Below are positions 1-8,199 of a stretch of 44,778 nucleotides of DNA, piece after piece. The translations under genes and the position numbers were made by a program. Positions within the stretch are counted from its first letter, which is position 1; every line of letters starts with the position of its first letter. Origin of the DNA: a virus. The stretch lies in IMG/VR virus record IMGVR_UViG_3300006919_000103, positions 1 through 44,778 of that record; one strand, given 5' to 3'. The notes below the pieces were generated by a model that was given only the letters and a program-made list of their open reading frames with translations, was not told the DNA's origin and did not search any database.

Positions 1-3000
1 AAGTGCTGCTTGAACTGTTGTTTCAGAAGTACTTAATATTCCAGCAAAGGCTGATGTATCGGTTTGGACATCTACTGCTTCTTGGTCGTGTATAACTAAT
101 GAAGTCTGTACTGGGAAGTTACCCCTTACAGGACTTGAACCACCATATTGGAAATCATAAGTTGCAGAACCAGATATATTGGCTGCAAACCATTTGAATA
201 CAACTCTATCTGTAGAAGTAAATTCTTGTGGGTTAGTAAGTAAAGCATCTGCATAGAACTCTTGATAAGAAGTATTTGTTACATTAGATGTAGAACTAGA
301 AGTACCCATAAGTGTCTCAGTACCACTAGAGTCTCTATGAAAAACTTTAAAGTAAAATCCTGCACTACCACCAGATGTGTTTCTTATACTACCTACAACG
401 TGAACATTGATATAACCTGGATTGCCAGTAAATAAGTCTGCATCTGCTATTACTGCACCTACTTCTTGGTCATTAGCAGTGATAGAACCTGTTGATACAT
501 CTACAGCAGTTGTATCATAATCAGTATCAGATATAGAAGTAACCATTCTGGAGTAACCACTAATACTTCCATCTGCTGTATCAGTAGGATAAAAAGTTAA
601 TGTAGATGCTAAAGTAGATTTATCAACTTTAGCTAAATCTAATTCATCTAATGCACCTTTAACATTTGTTGCAGTTAAGGTATCAGCATCAGAGTTGTCA
701 TAAGATATATCTGCTGCACCATGATTAGAAATATCTGAAACTTGTCCTGTTACATTTCCTGTAAGGTTTCCAGTAACATTTCCTGTGACATTACCAGTGA
801 CATCTCCAGTCAAGTCTCCCTCGAAAGTACCTGCTACAAATGTCTCAGAACCTACTGTCCACTTATCATTAGTCTCATCCCAAAGTAAAGTTTTGTTTGT
901 GTCATCTCCACGCTCTATTTCTATTCCACCATCTTCTGTAGCAGAACCTGTAGCGTTAGAGTTAAGAACTATTGTGTTGTCAGCTAATTGGATTGTTTCT
1001 GTATTAATTGTTGTAGAAGTGCCACTTACAGTTAAATTACCAGAAACTGTTAAATCATTAAATGTTACATTGTCAGAAGTTCCTACAGACTGTCCTATTG
1101 CAACTTCACCAGAAGTTACAGTAACACCTGTACCACCTGTTACATAGCTATCTATTTCACTATCAACTCTTGCATTTGTGTAATAAAGGTTTGTAGAACC
1201 TTCATTAAGGTTATCTGTTGTTTTACCACTAAATGCAGTATCAAATCTAGCAGTAGTGTAATAAAGGTTACTACCTTCTGTTAAGTCAGATGTTGTCTTT
1301 CCGCTAAAGTCAGTATCGAATCTACTACTTGTGTAATAAAGGTTAGTTGAGCCTTCTGATAAGTCATCAGTAGTACTTTCTGCAAGTGATAAACCTTGAA
1401 CAGATATAACTGCATCATTAGCCATACCTGAGTGAGCAGTACAGTAATAATAAAGTGAATCAGCAGTAGCAGCGTCTACAACTATTTGTAAGTAAGCACC
1501 AGATGAGCCTTGTGAACCATTTGTTGTTACACCAGTTGTATATGAACTTCCGCCACCATGAGAACCATCTTTTGTAGTTGATAATGCAAATGGATGTCCT
1601 CCTGTTGAGCTGTCTGATAAATCAAATCTATATGTTAATCCAGGAATTAATTGTATATTTGCTGCTAGCTCTCCGTCTAGATAAAATTTATTACTTCCAC
1701 TAGCATTAGATACAGTGACTGCAAATTCAACTATCGGTGTGTTATCTTCAAAGTTTATTGTTTTGTTTGTAAGTGTTTGTGTACCTGTAAGTGTTGCTAC
1801 TGTATTATCTATTGAAATAGCACCTGAGCTAAAGTTAATACCTGTACTACCACTTAGATAGCTTTCAACTCTTGCGTCTGTATAATATAAGTTTGATGAA
1901 CCTTCAGATACATCATCAGTATCTTGTGTCTTAATTCTAAGCATGCCATCATTAGCCATACCAGAGTGTGCTGTACAATAGTAGTACAAGTTAGGTGTCA
2001 TACCATCTACTACTATTTGTAGATATGAACCTGATGTACCTTGTGAGCCATTAGTTGTAACACCTTGTGTATAACTAGAACCACTATTGTGTGAGCCGTC
2101 TTTAGTTTCAGATAAAGCAAATGGATGACCAGATGTTGAGGAGTCTGATGTATCAAATCTATAAGTTACACCTGGAATTAATTGTACAGTACTTGCAAGT
2201 TGTCCATCTAAGTAATATTTGTTACTACCAGAAGCATTAGACACTGTTACAGCATATTCAATAATTGCTGTGTTGTCTTCAAAATTTATTGTCTTGTTAG
2301 TTAATGTTTGTGAGCCAGTTAATGTAGCTACAGTTGAGTCAATACTTATTACACCAGTGCTACTGTTATAAGTAATTCCTGTACTTCCTGATAATGCAGC
2401 TCTTGCTCTAGTAGCAGTATGGAATAGATTAGAGCTTCCTTCTGTAATGCTATCAGTATCAAATTCTGTAAAGTCTATGCTTATTGTTCCAGAACTATAT
2501 GTTATTCCAGTTCCGCCTGTGTGGTAAGCGTCAACTCTAGCATCTGTGTAGTAAAGATTAGTTCCCTCTGTTAAGTCACCAGTGTCATGATTTGATATGT
2601 CAGATACAGTTCCAGTCACGTCACCAGTTAAATCACCTTCAAATGTAGAGGCTACGAATGTTTCAGAACCTACTGTCCATTTATCTGAGGTTTCATTCCA
2701 TAATAAAGTCTTGTTAGCGTCATCGCCTCGTTCTATCTCTATACCAGCATTAGCACTAGCAGAACCTGTAGCATTTGAGTTGAGTGTAATAATATTGTCA
2801 GCAAGATTTATTGTTTCAGTATTAACTGTTGTAGTAGTTCCAGATACAGTTAAATCTCCACCAACAGTTACATCTCCAGTAGTTGTAACAGTTGCAAAAT
2901 CTACATCACTTGTTGTTTCTACTGCTTGTCCAATAGATATTTGTCCTGTAGTTATATCTACACCTGTACCTGCTGTAAAGTGAGCTCTTACTTCAGCAGA

Positions 3001-5541
3001 TGAAGGACCTGTGTATGTAAATACTCCTGTAGCAGAGTCGTAACTAAAGCTACCGTCTCCACCTGTATCATTTGCAGAAACAGCACCGCGAGCTCTTGTA
3101 TTTGTAAAATAAAGATTAGAACCTTCTACTAAATCATCAGTATCGTGATTACTTAACGAAGATACTGTTCCTGTAACGTTACCTGTAACATTACCTGTTA
3201 CGTTACCTGTAACATCTCCAGTTAATCCAGCAGTGACATCTGCAAATGTAACAGATGAAGTTGTAGAAACGTCTTGACCTATACTTATCTCACCAGAAGT
3301 AACTGTTACACCAGTTCCTCCACTGACATAATTATCTATCTCTGTATCTACTCTTGCGTTTGTAAAATATAAATTAGTTGTACCTTCTGTTAAGTCATCT
3401 GTGTCATGATTTGATATACTAGAAACTGTACCTGTTACGTTACCAGTGACGTTACCAGTTACATTTCCTGTAAGGTCTGCTATTACAGTTCCTGCTGCTA
3501 AGTCATCACTGTTAATGCTAAATCTATCGTTTGTTTCATCCCAGAAGAAATGTTTGTGCTGTAAATTACCTCTCCAAAATTCTATTTCAACATTATATGT
3601 ATTATCTACACTTTGAACATCATAGTTTAATGTAATAGTGTTTGTTCCTATAAGAACTTGACCACCTGATGTTAAATCTCCATCAATAGTTACATCTGCA
3701 AACTGTACATTAGAAGTTGTTTCTACAGCCTGTCCAATACTTATTGTTGGTGTAGATGTCTCACCACTATTGTTAGAAAGTGTTACACCTGTTCCTGCTA
3801 CAAGACTTGCTACATAGTCACCTTCAGTATCTGTACCTAAGTTAAGTGGTTCATTTACAAAAGCTGAACCATTATATCTAAGTATGTCACCAGTAGCAGT
3901 AGAAGTAAGAGTTACATCAGATAAATCTCCAATACTAGCTGCTGCAATTCGAGCATCTGCTCTAGCACTTGTATAATAAAGATTGCTTCCTTCAGTAATA
4001 CTTCCAGTATCAAACTCACTAAAATCTATTGCTATAGCACCAGTAGTGTAGCTAATTCCTGTTCCACCACTTAAATGATTATCAACTCTAGCTGTAGTAA
4101 AGAATAAGTTTGTTGTTCCCTCTACTACATCATCTGTATCAAATTCTGTAAAGTCTATTGCTAATGTAGGTGTTTGTCCTTCACCAGAAGTAACATCAAT
4201 CGAAATTCCAGTTCCGCCTGTAATGCTTTGTACATAATCACCAATAGTATCTGTAGATAAATTAACAGGGTCATTAATCCAAACAGTTCCGTTGTATCTT
4301 AAAAAGTCACCATTAGCAGGGTTAGTAAGAGTAACATCGTTCATCTCACTTAATTCATTTTCAGAAGCTACTGCACTATCTACATAAGATTCTGTAGCAT
4401 AACTATTAGTTGTTAAGTAACTTCCTACTCTTGCGTCGGTATAGTAAAGATTTGTGCTACCTTCAGATAAATCATCAGTATCTGCTGCTGCCATCTTGGT
4501 ATCCCATCTGGCATCTGTATAATATAAGTTTGTTCCTTCAGCTATATCATCGGTGTCAGGTGCTATATTTACCCAAGCAGAACCGTTATATTGTATAAAA
4601 TCTCCAGTAGTAGTAGATGTTAAAGTAACATCTGTCATCTCTGATAATTCGTTAGCAGTTGCTACTTGTGATTGAACATAGCTTTCTGTAGCATAATTGT
4701 TTGTTGTCAGGTAAGTTCCAACCCTTGTGTCGGTGTAGTATAAATTAGTAGAACCTTCTGATAAATCATCAGTATCGGCAGCTGCCATTTTTGTGTCCCA
4801 ACGAGCAGTTGTGTAATATAAATTAGTTGAGCCTTCAGCTATATCGTCAGTATCGTGATTACTTACATCAGATACTGTACCTGTAACATTTCCAGTAACG
4901 TTTCCTTCAATATTTGCAATTAATGTAGCTGTTGCATGGCCTGTTGCTCCTGTATCTACTAATGTGTTTGGTTCACTTTGATTACCAGTCCATAAAATAA
5001 ACTTATCTTGTGAAGCGTCCCAAGTAAAACCTAAATATTTTGTAGTTGAAGATTCTACATATTCTCCATACCAACCAATGTCAACTGTATCAGAAGTATT
5101 ATTATCAGCTAACTTCATTAATACATCTTCAGTTGTTACTGTTGATGCATTAACTGTTACAGTATCACCTTGAACTGTTAAATCTCCAGTTACTGTTAAA
5201 TCATTAGATACTGTTAAATTATTAAATGTTGGACTGTCCGATGAACCAAGTCCTAAAGATGTTCTAGCAGTTGAGCCACTTTCTACTACCCATGCTGAAC
5301 CATTGGATACTATAAAGTTTCCGTCACTATGAGAAAGTCCTGCAATTGCTGCTAAATCGGTATCATACGCTTGTATATCAACGCCAATTTCTATACCTAA
5401 AGCAGCTCTAGCACCAGATGCTGTAGTAGCACCTGTACCACCATCGTCTACTCCTATAAATTCATCAGCTTGAAATTCCGCAAAGCCAACGGCATTACCG
5501 TCTCCATCGTAATTTACTCTTACTGGCGTTTTTTCTGACAT
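1..5541 (-). CDS. Giant modular tail fibre protein, C-terminus cut by window edge
   Basis: The frame is open from ATG at 5541 to base 1 with no stop, giving at least 1847 residues. The start overlaps the stop of the upstream fibre gene as TAATG. The protein is built from repeats: about 14 copies of a segment ending in (E)G-S/T-NLYYTDAR-like, several TGNVTG runs, two copies of an IEIERGDD...KTLLWxET module, and two copies of a cupredoxin-like domain (His about 1139 and 1316; C-x2-H-x2-M starting at about 1189 and 1367). The NLYYTDAR and TGNVTG repeats are familiar from tail fibres of marine phages. Role: a trimeric, beta-rich host-contact fibre on the virion (inferred). The receptor-binding tip would lie in the missing C-terminus. 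The cupredoxin assignment rests on motif spacing only. It follows the tail-tip genes in the late operon. Confidence 0.88.
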   Translation of the reverse strand, partial: MSEKTPVRVNYDGDGNAVGFAEFQADEFIGVDDGGTGATTASGARAALGIEIGVDIQAYDTDLAAIAGLSHSDGNFIVSNGSAWVVESGSTARTSLGLGSSDSPTFNNLTVSNDLTVTGDLTVQGDTVTVNASTVTTEDVLMKLADNNTSDTVDIGWYGEYVESSTTKYLGFTWDASQDKFILWTGNQSEPNTLVDTGATGHATATLIANIEGNVTGNVTGTVSDVSNHDTDDIAEGSTNLYYTTARWDTKMAAADTDDLSEGSTNLYYTDTRVGTYLTTNNYATESYVQSQVATANELSEMTDVTLTSTTTGDFIQYNGSAWVNIAPDTDDIAEGTNLYYTDARWDTKMAAADTDDLSEGSTNLYYTDARVGSYLTTNSYATESYVDSAVASENELSEMNDVTLTNPANGDFLRYNGTVWINDPVNLSTDTIGDYVQSITGGTGISIDVTSGEGQTPTLAIDFTEFDTDDVVEGTTNLFFTTARVDNHLSGGTGISYTTGAIAIDFSEFDTGSITEGSNLYYTSARADARIAAASIGDLSDVTLTSTATGDILRYNGSAFVNEPLNLGTDTEGDYVASLVAGTGVTLSNNSGETSTPTISIGQAVETTSNVQFADVTIDGDLTSGGQVLIGTNTITLNYDVQSVDNTYNVEIEFWRGNLQHKHFFWDETNDRFSINSDDLAAGTVIADLTGNVTGNVTGNVTGTVSSISNHDTDDLTEGTTNLYFTNARVDTEIDNYVSGGTGVTVTSGEISIGQDVSTTSSVTFADVTAGLTGDVTGNVTGNVTGNVTGTVSSLSNHDTDDLVEGSNLYFTNTRARGAVSANDTGGDGSFSYDSATGVFTYTGPSSAEVRAHFTAGTGVDITTGQISIGQAVETTSDVDFATVTTTGDVTVGGDLTVSGTTTTVNTETINLADNIITLNSNATGSASANAGIEIERGDDANKTLLWNETSDKWTVGSETFVASTFEGDLTGDVTGTVSDISNHDTGDLTEGTNLYYTDARVDAYHTGGTGITYSSGTISIDFTEFDTDSITEGSSNLFHTATRARAALSGSTGITYNSSTGVISIDSTVATLTGSQTLTNKTINFEDNTAIIEYAVTVSNASGSNKYYLDGQLASTVQLIPGVTYRFDTSDSSTSGHPFALSETKDGSHNSGSSYTQGVTTNGSQGTSGSYLQIVVDGMTPNLYYYCTAHSGMANDGMLRIKTQDTDDVSEGSSNLYYTDARVESYLSGSTGINFSSGAISIDNTVATLTGTQTLTNKTINFEDNTPIVEFAVTVSNASGSNKFYLDGELAANIQLIPGLTYRFDLSDSSTGGHPFALSTTKDGSHGGGSSYTTGVTTNGSQGSSGAYLQIVVDAATADSLYYYCTAHSGMANDAVISVQGLSLAESTTDDLSEGSTNLYYTSSRFDTDFSGKTTSDLTEGSNLYYTTARFDTAFSGKTTDNLNEGSTNLYYTNARVDSEIDSYVTGGTGVTVTSGEVAIGQSVGTSDNVTFNDLTVSGNLTVSGTSTTINTETIQLADNTIVLNSNATGSATEDGGIEIERGDDTNKTLLWDETNDKWTVGSETFVAGTFEGDLTGDVTGNVTGNVTGNLTGNVTGQVSDISNHGAADISYDNSDADTLTATNVKGALDELDLAKVDKSTLASTLTFYPTDTADGSISGYSRMVTSISDTDYDTTAVDVSTGSITANDQEVGAVIADADLFTGNPGYINVHVVGSIRNTSGGSAGFYFKVFHRDSSGTETLMGTSSSTSNVTNTSYQEFYADALLTNPQEFTSTDRVVFKWFAANISGSATYDFQYGGSSPVRGNFPVQTSLVIHDQEAVDVQTDTSAFAGILSTSETTVQAAL
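1393..2460 (-). repeat. Tandem 178-residue repeat carrying cupredoxin-like domains
   Basis: Two adjacent copies inside the giant fibre gene are offset by 534 nt (178 codons), measured between their CTAHSGM cysteines at 1443 and 1977. Each copy contains a TLTGxQTLTNKTINFEDNT segment, a GHPFALS histidine, a YYYCTAHSGMAND motif and a fibre NLYYT-type spacer. The protein copies are nearly identical but many codons differ, so the duplication is not recent or has been under selection. Confidence 0.85.
3167..3225 (-). repeat. 12-bp tandem repeats encoding TGNV units
   Basis: About four to five direct copies of a 12-bp unit (plus-strand form acctgtaacgtt with small changes) encode successive T-G-N-V tetrapeptides. 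Similar shorter runs occur near 735-815, 2605-2640, 3430-3475 and 4875-4915 in the same gene. They are probably beta-helical or triple-stranded linker segments and could expand or contract by slippage. Confidence 0.75.
4342..4857 (-). repeat. 294-bp tandem duplication in fibre gene
   Basis: Bases from 4342 and from 4636 match in register with a period of 294 nt (98 codons). Each unit encodes a paired D-T-D-D-I/L-x-E-G...NLYYTDAR segment, a TKMAAADTDD linker and a YATESYV...NELSEM segment. This is an in-frame duplication of a fibre shaft module. Confidence 0.75.
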
Positions 5542-6695
5542 TATTCAGCTACATCCATATCTATCGTATGTGTACTCCCTGAGGAATCCTCTATTGTTAA
5601 TTCTAGTGTACTGTTATCTGATTTTGCTGGCATTAAAACGTCTACAGTTGAACCAGAGCTATTTAATACTTGTAAAGACCTAGTACTAACTCCTATGCTT
5701 GTGCCGCCACCAGATATACTTAAACCACTGGTTGTAACGTTAAGAAATTTATTTCTTAAAGGAACTCCAGCATTTTCGCCAGTTTGGCTTACTAATGGTA
5801 CTTTACTAGCCATTGAAAAAGTTTTGGGTATATTGTTTTTTACTACAACCTTATTTGTTTCAGTATCTGTAATAACAGTAACTTTGTCTCTATCTGTTCT
5901 ATATCTACTATCCATTAAGGAATTTGTTTGAGAATCTATTGTTAATGTATCCTGAGTTTGACTTGCAGTAATTGTACTTTGACCTGTAGATGCAACACTC
6001 GTAAAAGCATTTTGATTAACATCTCCTGAAGTACTAGCTGATATTGTTATTGTATCCGAGCTTGTGTTTGGGTCAATTGTTATATTATTACCAGCTACAA
6101 ATGTTAATGTATCAGAACTTGAGTCTGCATTAATACTTGAACCACCAACAGCAATTGTACTAAATGCATTAGCAGCTCCAGAACTACCTGAAGATGTTAT
6201 TGTTACTGTCTTGTTAGTACTATTAGTAGAAAGTGTAATTCCTGAGCCAGCAATCAATGTTAAGTTATCTGCTAAACCACTTGATGTTACTGTATCTTGT
6301 CCAGATACGATTATTCCTCCAAAAGCATTTTGTTGTGTTGGTAAATCTGCCCAGCTTAAATTTCCATAACCATCAGACTTTAAAACTTGATTAGGGCTTC
6401 CTGTTGTTCCATCTAATAAAAACTTACCTGATTTTAAATCAAAAGCTCCATCTGTATTTATGTGTGCAGCAACGGTAGAATCTGTTGCAAATATTATAGA
6501 TTTACTATCTGTAGTACCAATAACAAATGTACCGTCAGAAACTAATGTTTGTCCATCTATGTATAAATTATGTTCCGAATCAGAAACATTAACTACTGCT
6601 TGACTTGTTGTATATCCGTAACTTCCGTCTAATATATGGTCAGCATCTGCTGAACCTTTCATATAGCTCGTAGAGCTATGGGTTACTTCTGCCAT
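5541..6695 (-). CDS. Tail fibre / virion appendage protein
   Basis: This 384-residue protein is rich in Ser, Thr, Gly, Asn and Asp, with repeated beta-strand-like segments such as SSDTLTFVAGNNITID, LADNLTLIAGSGITL and SQTQDTLTID at about residues 140-270. That composition and periodicity are typical of phage fibre shafts. A segment near residues 95-120 (GSPNQVLKSDGYGNLSWAD) resembles a linker seen in many phage and bacterial fibre proteins. The C-terminal 100 residues look globular. It lies directly before the giant fibre gene with a TAATG overlap, so the two may be co-translated and assemble together. I infer a tail-fibre or baseplate-to-fibre connector role. No enzymatic motif is visible. 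Confidence 0.75.
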   Translation of the reverse strand: MAEVTHSSTSYMKGSADADHILDGSYGYTTSQAVVNVSDSEHNLYIDGQTLVSDGTFVIGTTDSKSIIFATDSTVAAHINTDGAFDLKSGKFLLDGTTGSPNQVLKSDGYGNLSWADLPTQQNAFGGIIVSGQDTVTSSGLADNLTLIAGSGITLSTNSTNKTVTITSSGSSGAANAFSTIAVGGSSINADSSSDTLTFVAGNNITIDPNTSSDTITISASTSGDVNQNAFTSVASTGQSTITASQTQDTLTIDSQTNSLMDSRYRTDRDKVTVITDTETNKVVVKNNIPKTFSMASKVPLVSQTGENAGVPLRNKFLNVTTSGLSISGGGTSIGVSTRSLQVLNSSGSTVDVLMPAKSDNSTLELTIEDSSGSTHTIDMDVAE

Positions 6696-6699
6696 TTAC

Positions 6700-6975
6700 C
6701 TATCCTCTAGTAAATTCAGAACCGAAAGAACCTCCTAAACTTCTATAGATATGTTTTAGCCTATCTATTTCTTGAATGGTTTGTTTCACAGCATCATACC
6801 AATCTGGATAAGCACTGTGATTTTCATCTAGTCTATCTACCATTAATTCGAAATGCATTTGTTCAGCTTCAGCAATTCTACTAAGTATAAACTGCATTTT
6901 GTACTCATGGTCAACAAACCTATATTCAATCTCATAATCTTTTTTAGGTTCTGGTTGATTATTATCTTCAGACAT
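6700..6975 (-). CDS. Small helical hypothetical protein in fibre cluster
   Basis: This 91-residue protein is charged and predicted mostly helical, with a central helix rich in Glu, Met and His (about residues 28-55) and a second helix at 60-82. There is no signal peptide or membrane segment. A purine-rich ribosome site (GGAGATAAGG on the minus strand) lies just before the ATG. It sits between a conserved unknown gene and a fibre gene, so a fibre-assembly or virion role is possible. I do not recognise the family. Confidence 0.65.
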   Translation of the reverse strand: MSEDNNQPEPKKDYEIEYRFVDHEYKMQFILSRIAEAEQMHFELMVDRLDENHSAYPDWYDAVKQTIQEIDRLKHIYRSLGGSFGSEFTRG

Positions 6976-6999
6976 CCTTATCTCCTCATGGAGATTCTA

Positions 7000-7758
7000 C
7001 TATGAGTTTTTGAAACTAGAGGTAATTGAACGGTATGCATTCTTAAATTTTGAACTTAAATGTGTTTTATGTGTTATGTCTTGATACTTTTGCTTTTCTG
7101 TCATTTGTCCTACTTGAAATTTCCAATCATCTCTTTTAAAAGGAATAACTTGTATAAATGGGGTACCTCTTTCAATTATTATATCTTTTTTTGTATGAAT
7201 TATAGTTGGAAAGTTTATATGATGATATGAATCAGTTTCTACAATTCCAGGAAGTACTGTAAATCTTTTTTCAAATTGGTATGTAGGTTGTGTAAACATA
7301 ACTGAATAACCTGGTGGCGTATATATTCTCCAAGGATTTGTAAATTTAACACCTTCTGGAAAGTCATTTTTCTTTAATGGCCAGTTATATATTTGAGCTG
7401 TATTATGAAACTCAATACCATATGGAAAATTTTTATTATCCCATTCCAATATTGTGCCATCATTTTGTAAAAGAAAATCAGACCACATTGGTATTATAAA
7501 ACCTTCGCTAATTAAATCTACAATAGCTGGACATCTTTTTACAGTTCCACTTGTCCATTTTTTTGCTGTATCTCCACTTCTTTCAAATCTTCCAGGAACA
7601 CTACCATCAGGTGAAGCAGGAGTGTTGATAGTTTCTTTCATATCTTTAAACCATTGAGGTATAAAGAATTTAGATGGTTTTACTCTAGCAATATCTTCAA
7701 GTCCAGCTACATCAGTAGCAAACTCTATATATTGATTGCCTCCTAGTTTAAATTTCAT
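7000..7758 (-). CDS. Conserved phage protein of unknown function (DUF6065-like)
   Basis: This 252-residue soluble protein is rich in aromatic residues. It carries a pattern I associate with a family seen in marine phages and some bacteria, possibly DUF6065: KRCPAIVDLISEGFIIPMWSD near residues 73-95, PPGYSVMFTQP near 152-162, a LPGIVETD-type segment near 175-182, a NFPTIIH segment, and ERGTPFIQVIPFKRD near 200-214. The order (CP..., PPGYS, ...TD, ...NFP, RGTP..Q..PF.R) suggests a cupin-like or jelly-roll fold, but I cannot confirm a fold or activity. It is embedded in the tail-fibre cluster. The family label is from memory and should be treated as tentative. Confidence 0.7.
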   Translation of the reverse strand: MKFKLGGNQYIEFATDVAGLEDIARVKPSKFFIPQWFKDMKETINTPASPDGSVPGRFERSGDTAKKWTSGTVKRCPAIVDLISEGFIIPMWSDFLLQNDGTILEWDNKNFPYGIEFHNTAQIYNWPLKKNDFPEGVKFTNPWRIYTPPGYSVMFTQPTYQFEKRFTVLPGIVETDSYHHINFPTIIHTKKDIIIERGTPFIQVIPFKRDDWKFQVGQMTEKQKYQDITHKTHLSSKFKNAYRSITSSFKNS

Positions 7759-7762
7759 TTAT

Positions 7763-7993
7763 TTATGGAGCTTGATACCACTCATGGTCTTCTGGTAAAT
7801 TTTGGCATATTTCATTGTATTCAGAAATTTTTCTTTGATATATAACATCAAAATCTGCTGCTTGTTGTTCTGTCCATGTTGAGCTTTCTTCATTAATAAT
7901 GATTTCACAATCTCTTATTTCATATCTTTTATTTTGAGCTTTTTCAACCCAATCTACAGCTTCATCTGGGTCATAGAATAAAAAATCTGGCAT
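7763..7993 (-). CDS. Small acidic hypothetical protein
   Basis: This 76-residue acidic protein starts MPDFLFYDPDEAVDWVEKAQ and ends HEWYQAP. The ATG at 7993 overlaps the stop of the preceding gene (TAATG). It looks like one compact alpha/beta domain with a C-terminal helix at about residues 42-66. It has no membrane segment or metal site. It lies four bases before the conserved unknown gene. I do not recognise it; a small fibre chaperone is one possibility. Confidence 0.6.
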   Translation of the reverse strand: MPDFLFYDPDEAVDWVEKAQNKRYEIRDCEIIINEESSTWTEQQAADFDVIYQRKISEYNEICQNLPEDHEWYQAP

Positions 7994-8199
7994 TAGTATG
8001 TCCCACCTAAGTCCTCGTATTCTTGACGTTTTGCCATAATTTGAGATTCAACTATTTCTCTATCTTTTTGCATTTCTTCACTAGTACCTAATTTATAGTA
8101 AGAAACTTCTAAAGAAAATATATCACTTCTTAAATCATTTAGTTGCTCTTCAATAGATTTTTCTTCAGGTATAAAAAATTTAAAATCTTCGTAAGCCAT
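7993..8199 (-). CDS. Small coiled-coil hypothetical protein
   Basis: This 68-residue protein has two charged amphipathic helices (about residues 14-38 and 43-62), probably a helical hairpin or coiled coil. It starts right after the stop of the His-rich fibre gene and its own stop overlaps the next ATG by one base. The position directly after a fibre gene suits an assembly chaperone or a minor virion part, but the sequence itself gives no function. Confidence 0.6.
   Translation of the reverse strand: MAYEDFKFFIPEEKSIEEQLNDLRSDIFSLEVSYYKLGTSEEMQKDREIVESQIMAKRQEYEDLGGTY

Noticed and set aside
785-2983. Plus-strand open frames rich in Val, Ser, Thr and Pro opposite the giant fibre gene
   Set aside because: They mirror the repeats of the minus-strand fibre, have no ribosome sites and no independent family match.
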